The notes below the pieces were generated by a model. The model ran no database searches and was not told the DNA's origin. It saw only the letters and a list, made by a program, of their open reading frames with translations. From positions 1-64,000 of the forward strand of contig JAZNGX010000176.1 of assembly GCA_045576675.1 (NCBI GenBank): 64,000 nucleotides of DNA. Direction: 5' to 3'. This stretch comes from JAZNGX01 sp045576675 (GTDB taxonomy: Bacteria; Bacillota; Clostridia; Monoglobales; Firm-18). The translations under genes and the position numbers were made by a program. Shown one piece after another: positions 47,239-55,474 of this stretch (positions within the stretch are counted from its first letter, which is position 1; the number at the start of each line of letters is the position of its first letter).

Positions 47239-49364
47239 ACAGAGCAAAATGGATAACACTCGGGTCATTACCTTCAATGATGCCGGCAAATTATGATATC
47301 TTAAATGGTAGTATATATTTTAGAAAACAGTTTTCACTGAAATATGATATAAAAAGCGTAAAGCTTTCAATATGTGCATTAGGTCAGGGAGAATATTTTG
47401 TCAACGGCAAACCTGTAGCAGACGAAGTGCTCCCTACACCATTTACCAGATTTGATGCAAGAGTTATTTACAACGTATATGATATTACCCATCTTGTAAA
47501 CATAGGCGAAAACGCAATAGGCGTTCACGTCGGCAACGGATTTTATAACGACAATATGTCAGTATGGAATGACATTATGACAGACTGGAAGGACAATCCG
47601 AAGCTTGCTGCAGCAATTGAAATCAGCTATCAATCAGGCGTAACGGAGGTTATACGTACAGATAAAACCTGGCGTTGCACAGAGGGTTGTGCTATATACA
47701 ACCACGTCAAGCAGGGTGAAATATGCGATGCAAGACTTCGTCAGAATGGCTATGACACAGTTGATTTCGATGATTCAGGATGGGAAAATGCCGCATTAAC
47801 AAACGAACCGGGAGGAATACTTGAAACTGCTGATGTTCCACCGGTTCGTGTGATACGCACACTAAAGCCTGTAAGATTTGAAAATGACATTTATGATTTC
47901 GGTGAAAACATAAGCGGTTGGGTAAAAATCAAAGTGCACGGAAAGCCCGGTCAGGAAATAAGAATTTTATATGATGAAAGCTTTGAGCAATTCCGTCAGA
48001 TGCGTGGTGCAGACACCTGCTTTGCGTTTGCACAAAGAGAAAACAAGCCTGTTGCAAACGAAGACATATTTATATGCAGCGGTATTGAAGAAGAATTCCG
48101 TCCCTCCTTCTGCTACCACGGTTTTCAGTATGCAAAATTAGAAAACGCACCCGACAATGTAGAAATCGTTGCAGAGGTTGTTCATACCGACCTTGAAACC
48201 ATAGGTACATTTGAGTGCAGCGATGATATGATTAATAAAATACATTTAGCATCAGTAAGAGCAACGCTTGCAAACTTTGTAGGTATGCCAACAGACTGCC
48301 CGCACAGAGAGCAATTCGGTTGGACCAACGATGCTCAAACCTCAACAGAGCAGGTGCTTATGAACTTTGATGCAAAACGCTCTTATGCAAAATGGCTACG
48401 CGATTTCAAGGACGCACAGCGTCCCAGCGGTCAGCTCCCCGGTATTATCCCATGTACTGGTTGGGGCTACAACTGGGGGCAAGGTCCGGGATTTGGTTGT
48501 GCAATTATTATTATTCCGTATAACATCTATATTAACACAGGCGACACCAAAATTCTTGCCGATATGTGGGAGAATATGGTTAAATACTTAGGCTGTCTGG
48601 AACGTATGAGCGATAATTATATAGTTGATTACGGTCTTGGCGACTGGGTTCCTGTTCACCAACCCGCATGCCCACGCGCTATTATCGACACTGCATATTT
48701 TTATAACGACTGTGTTAAAATGGCTGAAATAGCAAAGCTTATCGGCAAAGACAGCACCGAATGGTCTGAAAAGGCCGCAAAGATAAAATCTGCTTTCAGA
48801 AAAGAATTTATCGGTAAGCCCGAGCTTGAAACATACCAGACATATTTTGCATGTATGATATTTCAGGGACTGCTTGAAGAAAACGAAATCCCCGAATATG
48901 CAGCAAAGCTTAATCAGCTTGTTATTGATGCAGATTATCATATTGACTGCGGAATGTTCGGAACAAAATATATATTCAGCGCTTTGTCAGAAAATGGATA
49001 TACTGACACAATATATAAAATGGTTACAAATCCAACCTTCCCAAGCTATGCATACTGGATACTAAACGGACGCACAACCCTATGCGAAACCTGGGATATG
49101 CAGCAATCACTTAACCATCATTTGTACAGCGAGGTTGATAACTGGATTTACAGATATCTGGGCGGCTTCAGATATTACAAGGACGGTCTTGTAATAAATC
49201 CTGTATATATGGATAATATTGACTTTGTTAAGGCACAGCATAAAGGTATCAGTGTAGTGCGAAACGGCAAAAATGTTACAGTTTCTACCCCGATTGAGGT
49301 TCGTGTTGTAATAGGTAAACACGATGCTGTTGTACAGCCAGGAAAACACGAATTTTGTATGTAA
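47235..49364 (+). CDS. Alpha-L-rhamnosidase (GH78)
   Basis: A 709-residue enzyme removing terminal alpha-L-rhamnose. N-terminal beta domain (FRKQFSLKYDIKSVKLSICA; GQGEYFVNGKPVADEVLPTP), a concanavalin-like domain (IYDFGENISGWVKIKVHG), the (alpha/alpha)6 catalytic barrel with the family motif GMPTDCPHREQFGWTNDAQ, and a final beta domain. There is no signal peptide, so it probably acts in the cytoplasm on imported oligosaccharides. ATGA overlap with the kinase gene. It is the main clue that the glycan contains L-rhamnose (rhamnogalacturonan or a bacterial or plant rhamnoside). A strong terminator follows. Confidence 0.93.
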   Translation: MNRAKWITLGSLPSMMPANYDILNGSIYFRKQFSLKYDIKSVKLSICALGQGEYFVNGKPVADEVLPTPFTRFDARVIYNVYDITHLVNIGENAIGVHVGNGFYNDNMSVWNDIMTDWKDNPKLAAAIEISYQSGVTEVIRTDKTWRCTEGCAIYNHVKQGEICDARLRQNGYDTVDFDDSGWENAALTNEPGGILETADVPPVRVIRTLKPVRFENDIYDFGENISGWVKIKVHGKPGQEIRILYDESFEQFRQMRGADTCFAFAQRENKPVANEDIFICSGIEEEFRPSFCYHGFQYAKLENAPDNVEIVAEVVHTDLETIGTFECSDDMINKIHLASVRATLANFVGMPTDCPHREQFGWTNDAQTSTEQVLMNFDAKRSYAKWLRDFKDAQRPSGQLPGIIPCTGWGYNWGQGPGFGCAIIIIPYNIYINTGDTKILADMWENMVKYLGCLERMSDNYIVDYGLGDWVPVHQPACPRAIIDTAYFYNDCVKMAEIAKLIGKDSTEWSEKAAKIKSAFRKEFIGKPELETYQTYFACMIFQGLLEENEIPEYAAKLNQLVIDADYHIDCGMFGTKYIFSALSENGYTDTIYKMVTNPTFPSYAYWILNGRTTLCETWDMQQSLNHHLYSEVDNWIYRYLGGFRYYKDGLVINPVYMDNIDFVKAQHKGISVVRNGKNVTVSTPIEVRVVIGKHDAVVQPGKHEFCM

Positions 49365-49374
49365 TAATTAAAAC

Positions 49375-49420
49375 AAAAGAGCTATAGCAAAACAAAATTC
49401 ATTTTGCTATAGCTCTTTTT
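49375..49420 (+). terminator. Terminator of the two-component/rhamnosidase operon
   Basis: An 18-base perfect stem, AAAAGAGCTATAGCAAAA (49375-49392) with its complement (49402-49419), nine-base loop, T-run at the end. It probably serves the convergent small gene at 49455 as well, as the A-run gives a T-run on the other strand. Confidence 0.95.
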
Positions 49421-49454
49421 GCAGGTCGTTTTTTCAGCACACTGTTGCATTTTA

Positions 49455-49604
49455 CTACTGCTTTTTCTCTACAATATGCTCGGCACAGCTTTTAAGCTGT
49501 TCAACTGACGTTATTATTATTCCTGACTGCATTATTGAATCCTGAATAAATGCTGGCAATGTTTCAAAATACTGCTGAATCTGCGGATCGTCAAACTGTT
49601 TCAT
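49455..49604 (-). CDS. Small acidic protein of 49 residues
   Basis: Short protein MKQFDDPQIQQYFETLPAFI..., ending ITSVEQLKSCAEHIVEKKQ, with no recognised domain or membrane segment. The start at 49604 has GGAGGTG six bases upstream. The same frame stays open for 60 more codons upstream, but this extension runs antisense into spoVAD and has no ribosome site of its own. It is divergent from spoVAD (64 bases between starts), so a role in sporulation or germination is possible but unproven. Confidence 0.7.
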   Translation of the reverse strand: MKQFDDPQIQQYFETLPAFIQDSIMQSGIIITSVEQLKSCAEHIVEKKQ

Positions 49605-49668
49605 TTTTTCACCTCCATGCATTATTTTTAACCAAAACATAAATAATAATGTAAAGAGGTGAAGCGTT

Positions 49669-50688
49669 TTGAAAAAAATCGGCAAACAAACTGCACGCAC
49701 AACAACCAATATCAAAATAATAAGCAATGCCACCGTTGCAGGAACAAACGAACAAAAAGGGCCGCTTGGCGGGCGTTTTGACATTTTAATGGATGATGGT
49801 TATTATGGTGAAAAAACATGGGAAAAAGCAGAAACAAAAATGCAGCAGGAGGCTGCAAAAGCCGCAGTAACAAAAGCAGGCTTAAAGCTATCAGACATTG
49901 ATATTGCATTCGCTGGCGACCTTTTAAATCAATGCACGGGAACAAGCTATGGAATGCGTGATTTACGCATCCCTTTTTATGGTCTTTACGGAGCCTGCTC
50001 AACAATGGCACTCAGTATGTCACTTGGTGCAATGGCAGTAGACAGCAGCTTCGCAAAATACGCCCTTTGCGGAACAAGCAGTCACTTCTGCAGTTCTGAA
50101 AAACAGTTTCGTATGCCACTTGCATACGGCGGTCAGCGTCCGCCCACGGCACAACGCACAGTTACAGGAAGCGGAATGGTAGTGCTTTCACAATGCGGAA
50201 CAGGCCCTCATATCACAGAAATCACAGCCGGCAAAATCATTGATAAAGGAATCAAGGATGGAATGAATATGGGTGCGGCAATGGCACCTGCCGCAGTAGA
50301 TACCCTGTTAACTCATTTTAATGACACCAACCGTTCACCTGATTATTACGACCTTATCGTAACGGGAGATTTGGGGCAGTTGGGCTATGACATAGTTTGT
50401 GACCTTATGGTAAAACACGGCTATGATATGAAAAACTACAACGACTGCGGATTGATAATTTACGACAACAAGGCTCAAGATACTCATTGCGGCGGAAGCG
50501 GATGCGGATGCAGTGCGTTAGTACTTTGTTCATATATTCTCGACCTTATGTCAATCGGCAAGCTTAACAACGTACTATTTATAGGAACAGGTGCTTTGAT
50601 GAGCCCAACAAGCACACAGCAAGGTGAATCAATTCCCTCCATTGCCCATGCAGTTGCAATCTCAAATAAAGGAGTGTGTGACAAATGA
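49669..50688 (+). CDS. spoVAD: Stage V sporulation protein AD
   Basis: A 339-residue thiolase-fold protein that binds dipicolinic acid and takes part in its uptake into the forespore. Typical sequences are LNQCTGTSYGMRDLRIPFYG, LYGACSTMALSMSLGA, CGTSSHFCSSEKQFRMP and GGQRPPTAQRTVTGSG. The start is a TTG (49669) seven bases after GAGGTG; there is no ATG near. The 3' end overlaps spoVAE by four bases (ATGA). spoVAC, which normally precedes it, is absent from the window. Confidence 0.97.
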   Translation: MKKIGKQTARTTTNIKIISNATVAGTNEQKGPLGGRFDILMDDGYYGEKTWEKAETKMQQEAAKAAVTKAGLKLSDIDIAFAGDLLNQCTGTSYGMRDLRIPFYGLYGACSTMALSMSLGAMAVDSSFAKYALCGTSSHFCSSEKQFRMPLAYGGQRPPTAQRTVTGSGMVVLSQCGTGPHITEITAGKIIDKGIKDGMNMGAAMAPAAVDTLLTHFNDTNRSPDYYDLIVTGDLGQLGYDIVCDLMVKHGYDMKNYNDCGLIIYDNKAQDTHCGGSGCGCSALVLCSYILDLMSIGKLNNVLFIGTGALMSPTSTQQGESIPSIAHAVAISNKGVCDK

Positions 50689-51038
50689 CATATTTTAATG
50701 CTTTCTGGGTTGGCGGCCTTTTGTGTGCAATTGCACAAATTCTTATAGACAAAACCACCCTGACGCCTGCACGTATACTTGTGCTTTATGTATGCACAGG
50801 AGTACTTTTGACAGCAATAGGAATATATCCTGCAATTGTAAAATACGCAGGTGCAGGTGCAACCGTACCAATTATGGGATTTGGCTATTCTTTATGCAAT
50901 GGAGTAAAAAAAGCCGTTATGGAGCAAGGCATAATAGGAATTTTCACAGGCAGTATAACGGCAACAGCTGCAGGTATAACTGCAGCTGTTGTATTCGCAT
51001 ATATTCTGGCATTATTGTTTAAACCGAAGGAGAAATAA
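50685..51038 (+). CDS. spoVAE: Stage V sporulation protein AE
   Basis: A 117-residue membrane protein with about four hydrophobic segments, part of the SpoVA channel for calcium-dipicolinate in the spore inner membrane. It shows FWVGGLLCAIAQILIDKTTL followed by TPARILVLYV, and VPIMGFGYSLCNGVKKAV, both typical of SpoVAE. Translationally coupled to spoVAD (ATGA) and its 3' end overlaps the convergent NUDIX gene by 20 bases. Confidence 0.95.
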   Translation: MTYFNAFWVGGLLCAIAQILIDKTTLTPARILVLYVCTGVLLTAIGIYPAIVKYAGAGATVPIMGFGYSLCNGVKKAVMEQGIIGIFTGSITATAAGITAAVVFAYILALLFKPKEK

Positions 51039-51564
51039 TAAGATACGCCTTTAAAATCAGAGCAACTGTTTTGGCATCGGTAATTTCATTGTTCATACAC
51101 ATATCCTTTAGCTTTTCAAGCGGAATCTTATGAACATCCAGAAATTCATCCTCGTCAAGCTGTTGCTCTTTTTGCTTTAAGCCTGTGGCAAGGTACATAT
51201 GAATTATCTCATTTGTGTATCCGGGGCTTGGCAAAATGCAACCAAGATATTCCATATTATCTGCAACAAGTCCCGTCTCCTCCCTTAACTCTCTTATGCC
51301 ACACTCAAGGTGATGCTCACCGGGAGAAAGCTTGCCGGCAGGAGCTTCCAACACAACCTGCTTATAAGGACTGCGAAACTGCGAAACCATATATGCATCC
51401 ATATTTTCGTCAACGGCAAGAACGCCCACACCGCCCGGATGTGTTATAATTTCTCGTGTTGATGTTTTTCCGTCAGGCAATTCGACAGTTTCAACGTGTA
51501 AATTTATAACATGACCATTAAATATCTCTTCTTTTGCAAGTGTTTTTTCTGTTAATTTTTCCAT
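51019..51564 (-). CDS. NUDIX hydrolase, ADP-ribose pyrophosphatase type
   Basis: A 181-residue enzyme with an exact NUDIX box: GKLSPGEHHLECGIRELREE followed by TGL. The preceding FRSPYKQVVLEAPAGKL and following LGCILPSPGYTNEIIHMYLA are characteristic of ADP-ribose pyrophosphatases (NudF/YqkG type), which hydrolyse ADP-ribose to AMP and ribose 5-phosphate. AGAGGG precedes the ATG. A monocistronic housekeeping gene with its own likely promoter (51588-51616). Confidence 0.93.
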   Translation of the reverse strand: MEKLTEKTLAKEEIFNGHVINLHVETVELPDGKTSTREIITHPGGVGVLAVDENMDAYMVSQFRSPYKQVVLEAPAGKLSPGEHHLECGIRELREETGLVADNMEYLGCILPSPGYTNEIIHMYLATGLKQKEQQLDEDEFLDVHKIPLEKLKDMCMNNEITDAKTVALILKAYLIISPSV

Positions 51565-51587
51565 ATCAAAACCCTCTTTCTGTAATT

Positions 51588-51616
51588 ATTCTATCACAAA
51601 AACATAAAATATACAA
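51588..51616 (-). promoter_or_regulatory. Probable promoter of the NUDIX gene
   Basis: On the minus strand TTGTAT (51616-51611), 17 bases, TAGAAT (51593-51588), 24 bases before the NUDIX start codon. The -35 lies within the ribosome site of the divergent gene at 51630. Confidence 0.6.
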
Positions 51617-51629
51617 GGAGGAATTACAT

Positions 51630-52775
51630 ATGGAACATTTTGTAAAACCAAGCTACGGAAAAATATATCACTTCTGCCACACAAAACAGGGAATATGTGT
51701 CAGCAACGGCACTGCCGAATATCAGGTTGTCTTGCCTGACGGAGAGGATGATTTTGATGTAACTGTAGATGATAATGACGGAATTCATATGGTATGTCAG
51801 AACATTAGCGGAGATATTATTTATATAACAAAAAACGAAGACAAATGGGAGTCGCACATACTTATGCAAAGCCGCAGCAGAAAAAGCAGCAAAAAAAATT
51901 TTTCTGTTCAAAGAGCAGGCAATCTGTTAAACATTATATATTTGCTTGAATACAAAAACAGCTACGTTATAACGCACCAGATAATTGAGAACGGAAACCG
52001 TACTCCCGATGTGCTTGACTATACCAACGGCGAGTTTTCAGTTGCGAAGGACAGCTGCAATAATATATATGTACTGTACTACAGCCTTACTTATAAACGC
52101 ACAGGCTATATGATTTACACCTGGAGCAAAAAAGAATGGACAGAATTTATACCGCTTAATATTGATGGCATTGTTACGCAACCACATATTCTTATTGACA
52201 GATGTGACAATCTTCATATAACGGGCTGTCTTAACAGTGAAATTATATATTATCAGGATGTTTTACACAGCTTTGGAAAAGGGGAAAATCCAATAATACT
52301 GGAAAAAGAAAGTCTTCATCTGCTTTGGGAAAATTCAGCAGACCAAAAAATACGTGCAGTGTGCAGCACAGATTTCGGAAAATCATTTTCAACACCAACC
52401 GAATTTATGGCAGGCAGGTTTTCCACACCAAAAATTTATGCAATATCATATACTCGTTACGAAAGCTCTTGCAATGCAAACCGTTGCTACGGCTACACAA
52501 GTGACGGCACAGTAAAATTCTTTCTAACACCAGATTTTTTCAACATATCCCGCATTCCGCCAAGACCAAAGGAAACATCACTTTCAAGCGAGATTAAGCA
52601 GTTCAGGCAAAAGCTTAATGCCGAGCCGCAAAGTGAGAAAAGCATTATAACGATGCTTGAAAAATTATCAGTAAAGCTGGATGTTTTGCTTAATGAAACA
52701 AAAAGTATAAAAATTCTATTGACAAATCAAAAAAACGAGCATATAATAAAATCAGATTTGAGATTAGATGAGTAA
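51630..52775 (+). CDS. Unknown protein, beta-propeller-like with C-terminal coiled coil
   Basis: A 381-residue protein I do not recognise. Residues about 1-300 alternate short beta-strands with loops at intervals of 45-55 residues (DNDGIHMVCQNISGDIIYIT; DSCNNIYVLYYSLTYKRTG; DRCDNLHITGCLNSEIIYYQ), suggesting a beta-propeller. The last 65 residues (KQFRQKLNAEP to KNEH) look helical and could form a coiled coil. No signal peptide or membrane segment. Start at 51630 behind AAGGAGG. A consensus promoter for the next operon lies inside its 3' end. Position between sporulation and transport genes gives no functional clue. Confidence 0.75.
   Translation: MEHFVKPSYGKIYHFCHTKQGICVSNGTAEYQVVLPDGEDDFDVTVDDNDGIHMVCQNISGDIIYITKNEDKWESHILMQSRSRKSSKKNFSVQRAGNLLNIIYLLEYKNSYVITHQIIENGNRTPDVLDYTNGEFSVAKDSCNNIYVLYYSLTYKRTGYMIYTWSKKEWTEFIPLNIDGIVTQPHILIDRCDNLHITGCLNSEIIYYQDVLHSFGKGENPIILEKESLHLLWENSADQKIRAVCSTDFGKSFSTPTEFMAGRFSTPKIYAISYTRYESSCNANRCYGYTSDGTVKFFLTPDFFNISRIPPRPKETSLSSEIKQFRQKLNAEPQSEKSIITMLEKLSVKLDVLLNETKSIKILLTNQKNEHIIKSDLRLDE
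52719..52747 (+). promoter_or_regulatory. Consensus promoter of the ABC operon, inside the upstream gene
   Basis: TTGACA (52719-52724), exactly 17 bases, TATAAT (52742-52747). It is embedded in the last codons of the unknown gene ending at 52775. Transcription would start near 52754, giving a leader of about 120 bases before the lipoprotein gene. Confidence 0.9.
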
Positions 52776-52791
52776 GAAGAGATTAGATGAG
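52760..52791 (+). repeat. Leader repeat with evenly spaced (G/U)AG triplets
   Basis: The 13-base sequence GAGATTAGATGAG occurs at 52760-52772 and again at 52779-52791. In RNA this gives GAG/UAG triplets at 52760, 52765, 52770, then 52779, 52784, 52789, each group spaced by two bases, with an AAG between. Such spaced triplets are the binding target of the tryptophan-sensing TRAP protein. The first copy also encodes the end of the previous protein. Confidence 0.6.
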
Positions 52792-52817
52792 GTCAATACT
52801 ATCATTGTATATTTATA

Positions 52818-52859
52818 CCCTTTGAGCTTATTTTGTCTCAAAGGGATTTTTATTTTTTG
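52818..52859 (+). terminator. Leader terminator/attenuator before the ABC operon
   Basis: CCCTTTGAG (52818-52826) and CTCAAAGGG (52837-52845), ten-base loop, followed by ATTTTTATTTTTT. It ends 16 bases before the lipoprotein gene and so lies downstream of the operon's own promoter: an attenuator as well as a terminator for the preceding gene. The sequence TTTGAGA at 52757-52763 can pair with TCTCAAA at 52836-52842, an alternative antiterminator. Confidence 0.85.
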
Positions 52860-52874
52860 AAAGGATGAGTTGAG

Positions 52875-53819
52875 ATGAGAAGAGTAATTAGTGTAGTAAT
52901 GTCAGTTGTATTGTTAAGCGTTATGCTTACAGCCTGCGGAGGAAAAAACAAAATTGGTGTAATTCAGTTTGCAGACCATCCCTCGCTTGACAACTGCAGA
53001 GAAGGTTTTATCGAAGGGTTAAAAGAAAACGGCTTTATTGACGGAGAAAACATAACAATTGATTTTCAGTCAGGGCAGGGTGATATGAACGTCACAACGC
53101 AGATTGCACAAACTTTTGCGACAACCGGTACAAAGCTTGTTTGCGGCATTGCAACACCTGCGGCACAGGCGGCATACGCAGCGTGCTATGATAAAAATAT
53201 CCCCGTAATTTTTAATGCAGTATCTGACCCTGTTGCTGCAAAGCTTTCAAAATCAAAGACAGAAACAATGCCCGGTATCACAGGAATAAGTGACGAGCTA
53301 CCTGTTCAGGCGCAGCTTGAGCTTATCAGAAAAATACTTCCCGATGCAAAGAAAATCGGAATATTGTATACAACCAGTGAAGCAAACTCTGTAAGCACAC
53401 TTGAAACATACAAGCAGCTTGCACCAATGCTCGGCTTTGAAATAATCGAAAAAGGAATTGGCAAGCAAGCGGAAGTTGCACAAGCTGCAGACATTTTGCT
53501 GAATCAGGTTGACTGCATATCAAATATGACTGACAATACAGTGGTATCAGCACTGGCAGTTATTCTTGAAAAAGCAAATGCAAAAGGTATACCTGTTTTC
53601 GGCTCTGAAGAAGAACAGGTTAAAAACGGCTGTATTGCATCTGCAGGACTTGACTATGTAGAGCTTGGCAAGGCGGCAGGTGTTATGGCGGCAAAGGTTT
53701 TAAATGGCGAAAGCATTGATACAATCCCATACGAAACAATCCAGAACCCAATTATAACTGTAAACGAAGTTGCTGCACAAAAGCTTGGAATAACAATTCC
53801 ACAGGATGTACTTGAATAA
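52875..53819 (+). CDS. ABC transporter substrate-binding lipoprotein (TrpX type)
   Basis: A 314-residue lipoprotein of the PF04392 binding-protein family. The lipobox is LTAC (VMLTACGGKNK). Mature sequence features: GVIQFADHPSLDNCREGFIE; CGIATPAAQAAYAA; IPVIFNAVSDPVAA; and GIPVFGSEEEQVKNG. The family includes the proposed tryptophan or branched/aromatic amino acid importers (TrpXYZ) of Firmicutes, usually under tryptophan-responsive control; the substrate here is inferred, and the leader is consistent with tryptophan. Followed by permease and ATPase genes. AAGGATG precedes the ATG. Confidence 0.87.
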   Translation: MRRVISVVMSVVLLSVMLTACGGKNKIGVIQFADHPSLDNCREGFIEGLKENGFIDGENITIDFQSGQGDMNVTTQIAQTFATTGTKLVCGIATPAAQAAYAACYDKNIPVIFNAVSDPVAAKLSKSKTETMPGITGISDELPVQAQLELIRKILPDAKKIGILYTTSEANSVSTLETYKQLAPMLGFEIIEKGIGKQAEVAQAADILLNQVDCISNMTDNTVVSALAVILEKANAKGIPVFGSEEEQVKNGCIASAGLDYVELGKAAGVMAAKVLNGESIDTIPYETIQNPIITVNEVAAQKLGITIPQDVLE

Positions 53820-53834
53820 TTCGGGAGGTAACAA

Positions 53835-54707
53835 ATGTTAAGCGTAATAACAGGCATACTTGAGCAGGGCTTTATATTCAGTATAATGGCACTTGGTGTT
53901 TATATAACATATAAAATCCTTGACTTTCCCGACTTATCAGTAGACGGAACCTTTCCGCTCGGGGCGGCAGTATCAACAGCATTGATATTAAATGGCATTA
54001 ACCCATGGCTTGCACTTGTTACAGCAGCAATTGCAGGTGGACTTGCCGGCTGTCTTACAGGCTTTTTGAACGTAAAGCTTAAAATAAAAGACCTGCTTTC
54101 AGGCATACTTACTATGACGGCGTTGTACTCTGTTAATTATCGCATAGCAGGTGCACCAAACATATTCTTAATGAACGAGCCGACTATATTCAATATAATT
54201 ACTGTTCCGCAGGCAATAAAGCCTTATTTTCCGCTTGCACTTATTATTGTAATTGCATTTGCAGCAAAGCTTGCATTAGACTGGTATCTTAAAACAAAAT
54301 CAGGCTTTCTTTTAAAAAGTGCCGGCAACAACACAGGGCTTGTTGTAACGTTGGGAGAAAACCCGGGTAAAATCAAAATAATAGGTCTTGCCATCGCAAA
54401 CGGCCTTGCGGCACTTGCAGGAGCAGTAAACTGTCAGCGAATTATGCAATTTGATGTTTCATCAGGAACAGGTACAATTGTAATGGGGCTTGCAGCAGTT
54501 TTAATCGGCGTTAACGTGTTTGCTAAAATACGCAAATTCCGTGTAACAACAGCGGTAGTTATGGGTATGGTACTGTATAAAGCGTGTATTTCAGTTGCAA
54601 TCAGTTCTGGACTTCGTGCTTCCGATATGAACCTTGTAATCACAGTGTTATTTGTTGTTACACTTGTTTCAAATGACTTTTTCAAAAGGAGAAAAACAGA
54701 TGCTTAA
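53835..54707 (+). CDS. ABC transporter permease (TrpY type)
   Basis: A 290-residue membrane protein with eight or more hydrophobic segments, like branched-chain amino acid permeases. It opens with LEQGFIFSIMALGVYITYKI and LDFPDLSVDGTFPLGAAVS, which is typical for the permease partners of PF04392 proteins. Later comes GNNTGLVVTLGENPGKIKII. GGGAGG precedes the ATG. It follows the binding protein by 15 bases and overlaps the ATPase gene by eight. Confidence 0.9.
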   Translation: MLSVITGILEQGFIFSIMALGVYITYKILDFPDLSVDGTFPLGAAVSTALILNGINPWLALVTAAIAGGLAGCLTGFLNVKLKIKDLLSGILTMTALYSVNYRIAGAPNIFLMNEPTIFNIITVPQAIKPYFPLALIIVIAFAAKLALDWYLKTKSGFLLKSAGNNTGLVVTLGENPGKIKIIGLAIANGLAALAGAVNCQRIMQFDVSSGTGTIVMGLAAVLIGVNVFAKIRKFRVTTAVVMGMVLYKACISVAISSGLRASDMNLVITVLFVVTLVSNDFFKRRKTDA

Positions 54708-55473
54708 GCTTGAAAACATAAACAAAACCTTTAATATTGCAACTCCAAACGAAAAAGTGTTGTTCACAGATTTTAATATTGATATTAAAAAAGGTGAGTT
54801 TGTCGGCGTAGTCGGAAGCAATGGTTCGGGAAAAACAACAATGCTTAATATCATTTCAGGTGATGTTATGCCGGATAGCGGTCACATTTATCTTGAAGGC
54901 AACGATATTTCAACTCTGCCGAACTACAAACGTGCAAAAAGGATTGCCAGAGTTTTTCAAAACCCATCTATGGGAACCTGTTCATCAATGACAATATTTG
55001 AAAACCTTTCACTTGCAGACAACAAACTAAAAAGCTATAACCTCACAAAAGGACTGAATATAAAGGAAAAGGAAAGATACCAAAGTCTTTTAGAGCAGCT
55101 TGGTATGGGACTTGAGGACAGACTTGACGATGTTGTGGGACTGCTTTCAGGCGGTCAGCGTCAGGCAATTTCAGTGATAATGGCAACTATGTCTGAGCCT
55201 GAGCTGCTTTTGCTTGATGAGCACACCGCAGCACTTGACCCCAAATCCTCGGACACTGTTATGGAGCTTACTCAAAAAATAGTGAGCAGGCAAAATATAA
55301 CAACACTTATGGTAACACACAACCTTCGTCACGCAGTAAGCTACGGAACAAGAACAGTTATGATGCACGAAGGGAAAATAATTCTTGATGTATCGGGCGA
55401 GGAAAAGAAATCAAAAACAACAGATGATTATCTCAAAATATTTAACGAAATAAGCGTTGAATGCGGAAATTGA
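54700..55473 (+). CDS. ABC transporter ATP-binding protein (TrpZ type)
   Basis: A 257-residue ATPase that powers the TrpXY-like importer. Walker A GSNGSGKTT, Q-loop RVFQNPSMG, signature LSGGQRQA, Walker B LLLLDEHTA and switch histidine in MVTHNLRHA are all present. Start at 54700, with AAGGAG upstream, eight bases inside the permease gene; a longer in-frame version starting at 54652 would lie within the permease without a ribosome site. A strong terminator follows. Confidence 0.95.
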   Translation: MLKLENINKTFNIATPNEKVLFTDFNIDIKKGEFVGVVGSNGSGKTTMLNIISGDVMPDSGHIYLEGNDISTLPNYKRAKRIARVFQNPSMGTCSSMTIFENLSLADNKLKSYNLTKGLNIKEKERYQSLLEQLGMGLEDRLDDVVGLLSGGQRQAISVIMATMSEPELLLLDEHTAALDPKSSDTVMELTQKIVSRQNITTLMVTHNLRHAVSYGTRTVMMHEGKIILDVSGEEKKSKTTDDYLKIFNEISVECGN

Positions 55474-55474
55474 A

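Noticed and set aside
49619..49645. SigG-type promoter upstream of spoVAD (GCATT ... CATAAATA)
   Set aside because: The elements are only 14 bases apart, too close for SigG; kept out until transcript ends are known.
49605..49784. 60-codon N-terminal extension of the 49-residue protein
   Set aside because: It is antisense to spoVAD, low in plausible sequence and lacks a ribosome site, whereas the internal ATG has GGAGGTG.
52754..52874. T-box riboswitch before the ABC operon
   Set aside because: The leader of about 120 bases is too short and shows no T-box sequence or specifier loop.
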